Made by a program: the position numbers and the translations under genes
Notes under the pieces: generated by a model
The model's input: only the letters and a program-made list of their open reading frames with translations
Told to the model about the DNA's origin: nothing
Database searches by the model: none
DNA from: Tepidimonas taiwanensis
GTDB taxonomy: Bacteria > Pseudomonadota > Gammaproteobacteria > Burkholderiales > Burkholderiaceae_C
Assembly: GCF_020162115.1 (NCBI RefSeq)
Contig: NZ_CP083911.1
Span: 868,001 to 932,000 of the forward strand
Length of the DNA: 64,000 bases
Reading direction: 5' to 3'
In this document: positions 1-9,068 of the stretch, one piece after another
How the letters are laid out: the number at the start of each line of letters is the position of its first letter
How positions within the stretch are numbered: position 1 is the stretch's first letter

Positions 1-397
1 CAAAACTGGCCTTCTCGTGTAAACGGTTTGGCTTCCGGGGTCGGCTAATCAGAAGAAGCCGGGTTTGCGACTAGAGGCGATGCAGCACACATTTGGCTGA
101 GATTTTGGCTTTGGATAGCCGGTTTTGGGTCCGTAGCGGCTGCTACCGGCGGCGCCGGGCAGGGCTAGATTGCGATCTGCGTGGCGCAAGGGGAGATTCG
201 GTTCACATGTTTCAATAGTTTATAGGAGGCTTGGAGCTGCGCTTGAGCGAGGGTTCACCGGTGAGGCGGGTTGCTTTACATGCGGTATTGTTTTATGCTA
301 CACGCGCGCTGCTCGCGCTTGCAGAAACTTTGGAGGTCTTTCTCGGCGCTTAAGGTAGTGTGAAGGTTCAGATTCTTCTAGCAAGGAGGTATTGAGT
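1..397. other. Upstream region without a gene; includes the ligase leader
   Basis: I see no supported gene here. The stretch is visibly less GC-rich than the rest of the window, and the only open frame (170-358) has no ribosome site or recognisable protein. The heptamer TTTGGCT occurs at 27-33, 92-98 and 104-110, and again at 401-407 just inside the following gene. A small hairpin, GTAGC-GGCT-GCTAC, lies at 133-146. It could belong to the end of a gene left of the window, but no T-run follows it. Confidence 0.5.
271..299 (+). promoter_or_regulatory. Possible sigma-70 promoter for the acyl-CoA ligase
   Basis: TTGCTT at 271-276 and TATGCT at 294-299 are 17 bases apart and resemble -35 and -10 boxes (3/6 and 4/6 matches). 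They lie about 100 bases before the ligase start. This is a weak prediction by eye. Confidence 0.3.
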
Positions 398-2035
398 GTG
401 TTTGGCTTAATGCAAGAACGACCGTTGCTGATTTCAGATCTGATCGAGCACGCCGCGCGCCACCACGGCGACGTCGAGATCGTCTCGCGCCGCGTCGAGG
501 GCGACATTCACCGTACCACCTACGCTGAAGCGGCGCAGCGCGCCCGGCAGCTCGCGCACGCGCTCGATGCGATGGGTCTCGCGGCCGGGGAGCGCGTGGC
601 GACGCTGGCGTGGAACGGCTACCGCCACTTCGAGATGTATTTCGGTGTCAGCGGCTCGGGCCGCGTGCTGCACACGATCAACCCGCGGCTGATCCCGGAC
701 CAGATCGCGTGGATCGTCAACCACGCCGAAGACCGCGTGCTGGCCTTCGACATGACCTTCTGGCCCATCGTCAAGGCGATCCACGACAAGTGCCCGACGG
801 TGCAGCGCTGGGTGGCCCTGTGCGACGACGCGCACCTGGCGCGCATGACCGCCGAGGGCAGCATCCCGAATCTGATCAGCTACGAGGGCTGGATCGCCGC
901 GCACCCGACGACGTACGACTGGCCGCGCTTCAGCGACGAGACCGCCAGCAGCATGTGCTACACCAGCGGCACCACCGGCCACCCGAAGGCGGCGCTCTAC
1001 AGCCACAAGTCCACCATCCTGCACGCGTACGCGGCGGCGCTGCCGGACGTGATGTGCCTGAGCGCGCGCGACTGCGTGCTGCCGGTGGTGCCGATGTTCC
1101 ACGTCAACGCGTGGGGCATCCCGTACTCGGCCGCGGCGGTGGGCTGCAAGCTGGTCTTCCCGGGGGCGCAGCTCGACGGCAAATCGGTGTACGAGCTGCT
1201 CGACGCCGAGCGCGTGACGATGGCCGCGGGTGTGCCCACCGTCTGGCAGATGCTGCTGACGCACATGGGGACCCACGGTCTGAAACTGCCGCACCTGCAG
1301 CGCACGGTGATCGGCGGCTCGGCGTGCCCGCCGGCGATGATCCAGGCTTTCCGCGAGCAGTACGGCGTGGAGGTGCTGCACGCGTGGGGCATGACGGAGC
1401 TCAGCCCCTTGGGCACGCTGTGCACGCTGAAGAACAAGCACCTGGCGCTGCCCGAGGAGGAACAGATGAAGATCCGCCTCAAGCAGGGGCGCGCGATCTT
1501 CGGCATCGACATGAAGATCGTCGGGCCGGACGGGCAGGAGCTGCCGTGGGACGGCAAGAGCCAGGGCGAACTGATGGTGCGCGGCCCGTGGGTGATCCGC
1601 GACTACTACCGCAGCGACAAGCCGAGCCCGCTGGTCGACGGGTGGTTCCCGACCGGGGATGTGGCCACCATCGACCCGGACGGCTACATGCAGATCACCG
1701 ACCGCAGCAAGGACGTGATCAAGTCGGGCGGCGAGTGGATCAGCTCCATCGACGTCGAAAATATCGCGATGGCGCATCCGGCGGTGCTGATGGCGGCGTG
1801 CATCGGCGTCAAGCACCCGAAGTGGGACGAGCGCCCGATCGTCGTCGTCGTCAAGAAGCCCGGTCAGGAGGTCACGCGCGAGGAGTTGCTCGCCTTCTAC
1901 GAGGGCAAGCTCGCCAAGTGGCAGATCCCGGACGACGTGGTGTTCGTCGACGCGATCCCGCTCGGCGCCACCGGCAAGATGCAGAAGATGAAGTTGCGCG
2001 AAATGCTGGGCGACTATCGCCTGCCGGGACTGTGA
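398..2035 (+). CDS. Acyl-CoA ligase (AMP-forming, medium/long-chain fatty acid type)
   Basis: This is an ANL-superfamily ligase that would activate a carboxylic acid to its CoA thioester through an acyl-adenylate. It has 545 residues, normal for the family. The AMP-binding loop [16 protein letters not shown] is at about 188-203, with Ala where most members have Gly after PK. The [12 protein letters not shown] hinge region and the C-terminal [10 protein letters not shown] lysine motif are also present. I chose GTG 398 because AAGGAGGT ends at 390, giving 7-base spacing, and the protein then begins MFGLMQ as in close relatives. TTG 392 is in frame but too close to that site. The gene precedes an ABC importer, which suggests its substrate may be imported, but the substrate cannot be read from the sequence. 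Confidence 0.9.
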   Translation: MFGLMQERPLLISDLIEHAARHHGDVEIVSRRVEGDIHRTTYAEAAQRARQLAHALDAMGLAAGERVATLAWNGYRHFEMYFGVSGSGRVLHTINPRLIPDQIAWIVNHAEDRVLAFDMTFWPIVKAIHDKCPTVQRWVALCDDAHLARMTAEGSIPNLISYEGWIAAHPTTYDWPRFSDETASSMCYTSGTTGHPKAALYSHKSTILHAYAAALPDVMCLSARDCVLPVVPMFHVNAWGIPYSAAAVGCKLVFPGAQLDGKSVYELLDAERVTMAAGVPTVWQMLLTHMGTHGLKLPHLQRTVIGGSACPPAMIQAFREQYGVEVLHAWGMTELSPLGTLCTLKNKHLALPEEEQMKIRLKQGRAIFGIDMKIVGPDGQELPWDGKSQGELMVRGPWVIRDYYRSDKPSPLVDGWFPTGDVATIDPDGYMQITDRSKDVIKSGGEWISSIDVENIAMAHPAVLMAACIGVKHPKWDERPIVVVVKKPGQEVTREELLAFYEGKLAKWQIPDDVVFVDAIPLGATGKMQKMKLREMLGDYRLPGL

Positions 2036-2171
2036 CGGACGGGGCAACCCCGCATCGTCGCCGGCACGACAGTCGCCCAGGTGATAGTTTTGCGGGGTTT
2101 CCCCTGTGCACGACCGGCCCGCAGCGGTCTAAGCTCGAAACCGCTTCACCACCCACAGAAGGAGACTGGAC

Positions 2172-3476
2172 ATGACGTTTGCATTCAAGACCCTCACGGT
2201 CGCGGCGATGCTGGGGCTGGCGCTGAGCAGCGTCGCTCAGGCGCAGAGCGCCCGCCAGGCCAAGCGCGAACAGGCGCAGGCCGCGGCCAACGCCCCGCTG
2301 GCCGGTCAGACGGTGAAGATCGCGTGGATCGACCCGCTGTCGGGCCTGATGGCGCCGGTCGGCTCCAACCAGGTGCGCAGCTTCCAGTTCTTCGCCGAGA
2401 AGTTCAGCGGTCCCAACAAATACAACCCCGCCGGGGTCAAGTGGGAGGTGGTGCCGTTCGACAACAAGCTCAGCCCCGCCGAGAGCCTGACGGCGTTGCA
2501 GTCGGCCATCGACCAGGGCATCCGCTACATCACGCAGGGCAACGGCTCGTCGGTCGCCGGTGCGCTCATCGAGGCGGTGGCGCGCCACAACGCGCGCAAC
2601 CCGGGCAAGGAGGTCGTCTTCCTCAACCACTCGGCGGTGGACCCGGACTTTACGAACAGCAAGTGCAACTACTGGCACTTCCGCTTCGACGCCGACACGT
2701 CGATGAAGATGGAGGCGCTGACCACTTTCATGAAGGACCAGCCCGACATCAAGAAGGTCTACCTGCTCAACCAGAACTATTCACACGGGCACCAGGTCGC
2801 CAAATACGCCAAGGAGCTGATCGCGCGCAAGCGCCCGGACATCCAGATCGTCGGGGAAGACCTGCACCCGCTGGCGCAGGTGCGGGACTTCGCGCCCTAC
2901 ATCGCGAAGATCAAGGCCTCCGGCGCGGACACCGTGATCACCGGCAACTGGGGCTCGGACCTCGCGCTGCTGGTCAAGGCGGCGACGGAAGGCGGCTACA
3001 ACGGCAAGTTCTACACTTACTACGCGGGGGTGACCGGAACGCCGACGGCGCTCGGCCAGCAGTCCGAGGGCAAGGTGTACCAGGTGTCGTACAACCACTA
3101 CCACATGGGTGGTGACATGCAGAAGTGGCAGGACGAGTTCAAGCAAAAGTTCAACGCCGACTTCTACACGGGCTCGGTGATTCACATCTTCCGCGCGCTG
3201 TCCGAGGCGATGGCCAAGGCCAAGTCCACCGACCCGGTCAAGGTTGCCAAAGAGCTGGAGGGGCTCAAGTTCACCAGCTACAACGGCGAGGTCGAGATGC
3301 GCAAGGCCGACCACCAGCTGCAGCAGCCGCTCTACATCTCCCGCTGGCAAAAGCTCGACGGCAAGCAGTGGACGTATAGCGTCGAGAACACCGGCATGAC
3401 CTTCGCGCTGGTGAAGGAATTCCCCGCCTACGTCGCGAGCACGCCGACGAGCTGCAACATGCAGCGGCCCAACTGA
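2172..3476 (+). CDS. Branched-chain amino acid-type ABC transporter, periplasmic binding protein
   Basis: This is the solute-binding component (Peripla_BP_6/LivK-like) of the importer encoded downstream. The 434-residue protein has a clear signal peptide, with basic residue K6, a hydrophobic core and a likely cut after VAQA (residue 24). A KIAWIDPLSG segment near the start of the mature protein is typical of the fold. AAGGAG at 2159-2164 precedes ATG 2172. Proteins of this length with this context often bind amides, aromatic acids or other carboxylates rather than leucine, so the ligand is open. A GC-rich stem-loop follows the gene. Confidence 0.9.
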   Translation: MTFAFKTLTVAAMLGLALSSVAQAQSARQAKREQAQAAANAPLAGQTVKIAWIDPLSGLMAPVGSNQVRSFQFFAEKFSGPNKYNPAGVKWEVVPFDNKLSPAESLTALQSAIDQGIRYITQGNGSSVAGALIEAVARHNARNPGKEVVFLNHSAVDPDFTNSKCNYWHFRFDADTSMKMEALTTFMKDQPDIKKVYLLNQNYSHGHQVAKYAKELIARKRPDIQIVGEDLHPLAQVRDFAPYIAKIKASGADTVITGNWGSDLALLVKAATEGGYNGKFYTYYAGVTGTPTALGQQSEGKVYQVSYNHYHMGGDMQKWQDEFKQKFNADFYTGSVIHIFRALSEAMAKAKSTDPVKVAKELEGLKFTSYNGEVEMRKADHQLQQPLYISRWQKLDGKQWTYSVENTGMTFALVKEFPAYVASTPTSCNMQRPN

Positions 3477-3484
3477 TGCCGCCG

Positions 3485-3510
3485 CGGGGCGCCGCCGTGC
3501 CGGCGCCCCG
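3485..3510 (+). promoter_or_regulatory. Intergenic stem-loop after the binding-protein gene
   Basis: CGGGGCGCCG and CGGCGCCCCG form a perfect 10-bp stem around a 6-base loop (3495-3500), nine bases after the stop codon. No T-run follows. In binding-protein operons such a hairpin commonly stabilises the upstream mRNA or partly stops transcription, so that binding protein is made in excess over permease. That role is inferred here. Confidence 0.55.
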
Positions 3511-3619
3511 GGTCGGGTGCCGTCCCCTCGCGTTGCGGACCTGCCGCGGCGACCGCCGCCGGCGGGTGGGGCGGTTCTCGCACCGGTGATCGTCCCTTTC
3601 TCGCCACCGACGCCCTGTC

Positions 3620-4636
3620 ATGGAATTCGTCATCGTCTCCCTGCTCAACGGTGTCAGCTACGGGCTGCTGCTGTTCATGCTCAGTTCGGGGCTGACCCTC
3701 ATCTTCTCGATGATGGGGGTGCTCAATTTCGCCCATGCGAGCTTCTACATGCTCGGGGCGTATTTCGCCTACGCCCTGTCGGGCATCATCGGGTTCTGGG
3801 GCGCGTTGCTGGTGGCGCCGGTGCTGGTGGGGGTGGCCGGCGCGCTCTTCGAAAAGACGAGCCTGCGCAAGGTGCACGCCTACGGGCATGTGCCGGAGCT
3901 GCTGATTACCTTCGGGCTGTCCTACGTCGTGCTCGAGCTGGTGCAGCTCGTGTGGGGGCGCACGGCGGTGGATTTTCGCCCGCCCGCGCTGCTGCAGGGG
4001 CCGGCGTTCACGCTCATCCACACCGCGGACGACCGCATGCTGTTCACGTGGGGGCGGGCCGCCGCGGAGCTGTGCCAGGGGGCGGTGTGCACGCCGTTTC
4101 CCGCGACGCGGGCGTTCATGATGCTGGTCGCGGTGCTGATGCTGGTGGGGCTGTGGCTGCTGATCACGCGCACCCGTGTCGGCCTCGTCATCCAGGCGGC
4201 GCTGACGCACCCGCAGATGGCGGAGGCGCTCGGTCACAACGTGCCGCGGGTGTTCATGCTGGTGTTCGGCGTCGGCACGGGGCTGGCCGGCTTGGCCGGT
4301 GTGATCGGCGGCAGCACCTTCGTCACCGAACCAGCGATGGCGGCGACGCTCGGGTCGCTGGTGTTTGCCGTGGTGGTCATCGGGGGGCTCGGGTCGCTGC
4401 CGGGGGCGTTCCTCGCGTCGCTGTTGATCGGGATCATCCAGACGTTCGCGGTGGCGATGGACCACTCGATCGGGTCGCTGGCCGAGTCGCTCGGGCTGAC
4501 GCTGACCGATGCGCTGCGCGGGTCGGACGTGTTCAAGCTCACGCTGTCGCAGGTCGCGCCGGTGCTGCCGTACCTGTTGCTGGTGCTGATCCTGATCTTC
4601 CGTCCCAAGGGGCTGCTCGGGACGCGTGACCATTGA
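3620..4636 (+). CDS. Branched-chain amino acid-type ABC transporter permease (LivH-like)
   Basis: This is an inner-membrane permease of the LivH class, 338 residues with several hydrophobic spans. The conserved early stretch LTLIFSMMGVLNFAHASFYM is present, as is the EAA-like cytoplasmic loop around ALGHNVPRVFMLVFGVGTGL. It should pair with the next gene to form the channel. The stop codon overlaps the next start as TGATG at 4634-4638, so translation is probably coupled. Confidence 0.92.
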   Translation: MEFVIVSLLNGVSYGLLLFMLSSGLTLIFSMMGVLNFAHASFYMLGAYFAYALSGIIGFWGALLVAPVLVGVAGALFEKTSLRKVHAYGHVPELLITFGLSYVVLELVQLVWGRTAVDFRPPALLQGPAFTLIHTADDRMLFTWGRAAAELCQGAVCTPFPATRAFMMLVAVLMLVGLWLLITRTRVGLVIQAALTHPQMAEALGHNVPRVFMLVFGVGTGLAGLAGVIGGSTFVTEPAMAATLGSLVFAVVVIGGLGSLPGAFLASLLIGIIQTFAVAMDHSIGSLAESLGLTLTDALRGSDVFKLTLSQVAPVLPYLLLVLILIFRPKGLLGTRDH

Positions 4637-5940
4637 TGGGCTTATCCATGAGCAAGGCCTACTACGAATTCAAACCGTACAACGTCGGGCGCTGGATCGT
4701 CTGGTCGTTGTTTGCCGTGGTGCTGCTCGCGGCGCCGCAGCTGTTTACCAGCAACCTGTCGGTCAGCATGCTGGCGCAGATGGGCATCGCGATCATCGCC
4801 TGCCTGTCGTACAACCTGCTGCTCGGGCAGGGGGGGATGCTGAGCTTCGGCCACGCGGTCTACAGCGGCCTGGGCTCGTACATCGCGATCCACACGCTGC
4901 TGAAAGTATCGGCGGGCGAGGTGTGGGTGCCGGTGTCGCTGATCCCGCTGGCGGGGGGGCTGGCCGGGCTGTTCTTCGCCTTTCTGTTCGGCTACGTGAC
5001 GACCAAGAAGTCCGGCACGCCCTTCGCGATGATCACGCTGGGCGTGGGCGAGCTGGTGTTCGCGCTGTCGCTGATGTTTTCGGACTTCTTCGGCGGCGAG
5101 GCGGGCATCAGCGCCAACCGCGTCGTCGGCGAGCCGGTGCTGGGCATCACCTTCGGCCCCGCGGTTCAGGTGTACTACCTGATCGCCGTCTACACCTTCG
5201 TGTGCGTCGCCGCGATGTTCGCCTTCACGCGCACGCCGCTGGGGCGCATCCTCAACGCCGTGCGGGACAACCCGGAGCGCGTGGAGTTCATCGGCTACAA
5301 CACGCAGATGGTGCGCTACCTGGCGTTCATGGTCTCGGGCTTTTTCGCGGGGATCGCCGGTGGCCTGGGCGCGATCCAGTTCGAAATCGTCACCGCCGAG
5401 GTCGTCGGGCCGCTGCGCTCCGGGGCGTACCTGCTGTTCACCTTCCTCGGCGGCGCGACGTTCTTTTTCGGTCCCATCATCGGCGGCGTGCTGATGGTGC
5501 TGGCGTTGGTGTTCCTGTCGGAGCTGACCAAGGCGTGGTTGCTCTACCTCGGGCTGGTGTTCATGTTCATGGTGATGTACGCGCCGGGCGGCATCGCCAG
5601 CCTCATCATGATGAACCTGCGTGTGGCGGCGTTCGGGCGCCTGCGCGAGCTGTGGGTGAGCTACCTGGCGCTGGGCGGCACGGCGCTCGTCGCGCTGCTG
5701 GGCGCGGGCGGGATCATCGAGATGGTGTACCACCTGCAGCTCAACGCGGCGATCGGCTCGGAGGTGAAATACCTCGGCGGCACGCTCGACACGCGTTCGG
5801 TGGAGAGCTGGTTCGGCTCGGCGTTCGTGGCGCTCACCGGCATCGGCCTGTTCGAGGTGGCCCGCCGGCGCTTCCGCGAGCACTGGAGCGAGATCCAGGT
5901 CGATATCGAGAAGGAAATCAAACGACGGGAGATGGCCTGA
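4636..5940 (+). CDS. Branched-chain amino acid-type ABC transporter permease (LivM-like), extended C-terminus
   Basis: This is the second permease of the importer. The LivM core is clear, with LLLGQGGMLSFGHAVYSGLG near the start and an EAA-like loop around VEFIGYNTQMVRYLAF. The protein is about 434 residues, while usual LivM proteins are roughly 320-360. The extra residues after about 325 include two further hydrophobic stretches and a charged tail. ATG 4636 overlaps the previous stop (TGATG). ATG 4648 (MSKAYYEF) is an equally reasonable start. One base separates the stop from the next gene. Confidence 0.9.
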   Translation: MGLSMSKAYYEFKPYNVGRWIVWSLFAVVLLAAPQLFTSNLSVSMLAQMGIAIIACLSYNLLLGQGGMLSFGHAVYSGLGSYIAIHTLLKVSAGEVWVPVSLIPLAGGLAGLFFAFLFGYVTTKKSGTPFAMITLGVGELVFALSLMFSDFFGGEAGISANRVVGEPVLGITFGPAVQVYYLIAVYTFVCVAAMFAFTRTPLGRILNAVRDNPERVEFIGYNTQMVRYLAFMVSGFFAGIAGGLGAIQFEIVTAEVVGPLRSGAYLLFTFLGGATFFFGPIIGGVLMVLALVFLSELTKAWLLYLGLVFMFMVMYAPGGIASLIMMNLRVAAFGRLRELWVSYLALGGTALVALLGAGGIIEMVYHLQLNAAIGSEVKYLGGTLDTRSVESWFGSAFVALTGIGLFEVARRRFREHWSEIQVDIEKEIKRREMA

Positions 5941-5941
5941 G

Positions 5942-6742
<801 letters not shown>

Positions 6743-6781
6743 GCCCCGTCGCGCCCCCGCGACGCCATCGACACCGACACC

Positions 6782-7480
6782 ATGCTCGAGATCGACAACC
6801 TCCACGCCTTCTACGGCAAAAGCCACGTCCTGCACGGGGTGCACTTCCGCGTCCAGGACGGCGAGATCGTGGCGCTGCTGGGGCGCAACGGCTCTGGCCG
6901 CTCCACCACCGCCAAGGCCATCATGGGGCTCGTGGACGCCGAAGGCGACATCCGCTGGCGCGGCGAGCGGATCACGGGGCGCAAGCCCTACGAGATCGCG
7001 CACCGCGGCATCGGCTATGTGCCCGAGAGCCGTGACATTTTCCCGAAGCTCACGGTGCACCAGAACCTGATGCTCGGCCTGAAGCGTACGCGCCAGACGG
7101 GGCGCTGGAGCTTCGACGACATGTATGCGCTGTTTCCGCGCCTGAAGGAGCGCCAGCACACCGAGGCGGGGGTGCTGTCGGGCGGCGAGCAGCAGATGTT
7201 GACGCTGTGTCGCTCGCTGATGGGCGACCCGGACCTGATCATCATCGACGAGCCGACCGAGGGGCTGGCGCCGAAGATCGTCGAGCAGGTCGCGCAGTAC
7301 CTGCGCGCGCTCAAGGCCAAGGGCATTTCGGTGCTGTTGATCGAGCAAAAGCTCACGATCGCGCTCGAGATCTCCGACCGCGTGCTGGTGATGGGGCACG
7401 GCAGCATCGTCTTCGACGGCACGCCCGCCGAGCTCAAGGCCAACCCCTACGTGCGGCGGGAGTGGCTGGAGGTCGGGTGA
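6782..7480 (+). CDS. Branched-chain amino acid-type ABC transporter ATP-binding protein (LivF-like), Walker A Lys replaced by Arg
   Basis: This is the second ATPase of the importer, 232 residues. The signature LSGGEQQM (132-139), Walker B DLIIIDEPTEGL and the LivF-type LLIEQK switch region are intact. The Walker A loop reads GRNGSGRST (34-42). Residue 40 is Arg (CGC at 6899-6901) where P-loops carry the phosphate-binding Lys. I believe Arg recurs in some Burkholderiales homologues, which would argue against a sequencing error. If so, the two nucleotide sites of this importer may be unequal, with the LivG subunit catalytic. Confidence 0.9.
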   Translation: MLEIDNLHAFYGKSHVLHGVHFRVQDGEIVALLGRNGSGRSTTAKAIMGLVDAEGDIRWRGERITGRKPYEIAHRGIGYVPESRDIFPKLTVHQNLMLGLKRTRQTGRWSFDDMYALFPRLKERQHTEAGVLSGGEQQMLTLCRSLMGDPDLIIIDEPTEGLAPKIVEQVAQYLRALKAKGISVLLIEQKLTIALEISDRVLVMGHGSIVFDGTPAELKANPYVRREWLEVG

Positions 7481-7490
7481 CGGCGCGGGG

Positions 7491-9068
7491 TCAGAACCGG
7501 CCGGCCAGATAGCGTTTTTCCAGCACGCCCTGCAGGTCTTTGACCACGCCGAAGGCGTCCTTGAGGTGACGGCGCTCCAGCTCCGAGAGTTCGTCGAGGC
7601 GCAGAAAATTGTCGGCCGTCTGACCCTGGGCGAGCCGCCGGGCCTGGTGCTGGATGCGCAGCGCGCCCAGGAAATCCAGCGCGTCGATGAGATCCCGGGT
7701 GCGTTCGGCGGAAATCTCGCCGCTGCTGGCCGCGGCCTGTAGCCGCTCGCGCGTGCTGACCGCGGCGATGCCGCCCGCCAGCGCATAGATACGGGCCAGG
7801 TCGATGATGGGCACGATCCCGCTGTGCTTGAGGTCGATCGTGCCCTCGTGCTCGCCACGCCGGATGGTGTGGATGCCGCCCAGCCAGCCCAGCGGCGGCT
7901 GGTGCGTCAGCGCGTTGCTGACCATGTGCGCGAGAAAAATCCGCTGCCCCGGGGTACGCTGCAACACCTCCGTGCGCAGCGTGTCGAGCAGCTGTCGCTC
8001 GCCGTACACGAAGCGCTGGTCGAAAAACACACAGGTCAGCATCAGCGCCTTGGGGTCCGGGCGGTCGATCCAGGTCTCGAAATACGCGCGCCAGCGCCGC
8101 AGCGGCTGGCGCCACGTGTCGGTCATCGCCATCATCTCGCCCGGGCAGTAGACGTAGCCACAGGCGTTGAGTCCGTCGCAGACGAAGCGCGCCAGCGCCT
8201 CGTAGTACGCCCCGTGCTGCGCCGGGTCGTAGCCGTCGTCGAGCACCAGGCAGTTGTCCTGGTCGGACTTGGCGGTCTGCTCGTTGCGCCCCTGTGAACC
8301 GGCCGCGACCCAGGCATACGGCACCGGGGCAGGGCCGAGCCGGGCCTGCGCCAGCTGCAGCAGGCGCGAGGTCAGCGCGTCCGTCATCGCGGACACGATA
8401 CGACCCGTGACGTGCGCGCTCGTGCCCGCGGCGGCGAGCTGCCGTTGCAGCTGGCCGATCCGGCTGGCGGTGGCCACCAGTCCGTCGAGATCGTCCTGCC
8501 GGTAGATGGCGCCGGCGAGATGGACCGCGGAGTTGCTTTGCTGCTGTTGCAGGTCGGTGCTGGAGACCACCCCGACCACCGCCCCGCCATCGGTGACGGG
8601 CAGGTGGTGGATGTTGTGGCGCGCCATCAGCAGCAGCGCGTCGAAGGCCGGGTCGTTCCCCTGCACCGTGTACACGCGCGTGGTGGCGATGTCCGCAACC
8701 GGCCGGGCCGGATCGAGCCCGGCGGCGAGCACCCGGTTGCGCAGGTCGCGGTCGGTGATCAGGCCCAGCAGCGCGCCATCCCGCACCACCAGGGCGGAGG
8801 AGGCCCCGTGCTCGCGCATCGTCTGTGCCGCCGCCTGGATCGACTGCTCGGGCGCGACCGTGACGGGCGGGCGCCGCAGCAGCGCGCGCACCGGCAGCGC
8901 GGCGAGTTGCAGGGCGTCATCGGTGTCGCGTTCGGCGGGGGTGGGGGGTGTGCATGGCCGGGGCGGGAAGTGGCATACGATAGGGATGCTACACCGCCGC
9001 CGTTGCCGCGCCGCCCGGTCGGATGTCGGCCCTTGCGCTGCGTCAAATACCGTCACCGTTGCCACCAT
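7491..9068 (-). CDS. CBS-domain and DUF294 nucleotidyltransferase-like protein
   Basis: The protein has two CBS repeats (from about residue 54, with HGASSALVVRDG and ARHNIHHLPVTDGGAV). A DUF294 nucleotidyltransferase-like region follows with GSQGRNEQTAKSDQDNCLV, then a C-terminal helical domain. Many relatives start with a cyclic-nucleotide-binding domain, but none is visible here. The frame runs to ATG 9068, whose CATG also contains the start of the divergent symporter. The first 50 residues are Arg/Pro-rich and unconserved to my eye, so the true start may be GTG 8891. Pairing with a sodium:solute symporter suggests a role in controlling it. The function is not established. Confidence 0.8.
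   Translation of the reverse strand: MVATVTVFDAAQGPTSDRAARQRRRCSIPIVCHFPPRPCTPPTPAERDTDDALQLAALPVRALLRRPPVTVAPEQSIQAAAQTMREHGASSALVVRDGALLGLITDRDLRNRVLAAGLDPARPVADIATTRVYTVQGNDPAFDALLLMARHNIHHLPVTDGGAVVGVVSSTDLQQQQSNSAVHLAGAIYRQDDLDGLVATASRIGQLQRQLAAAGTSAHVTGRIVSAMTDALTSRLLQLAQARLGPAPVPYAWVAAGSQGRNEQTAKSDQDNCLVLDDGYDPAQHGAYYEALARFVCDGLNACGYVYCPGEMMAMTDTWRQPLRRWRAYFETWIDRPDPKALMLTCVFFDQRFVYGERQLLDTLRTEVLQRTPGQRIFLAHMVSNALTHQPPLGWLGGIHTIRRGEHEGTIDLKHSGIVPIIDLARIYALAGGIAAVSTRERLQAAASSGEISAERTRDLIDALDFLGALRIQHQARRLAQGQTADNFLRLDELSELERRHLKDAFGVVKDLQGVLEKRYLAGRF

Noticed and set aside
170..358. Small open frame of 62 codons near the left edge
   Set aside because: No ribosome binding site, no hydrophobic or domain pattern, and it overlaps the likely ligase promoter.
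434..2047. Open frame antisense to the acyl-CoA ligase
   Set aside because: A shadow of the ligase codon pattern with no ribosome site or recognisable domain.
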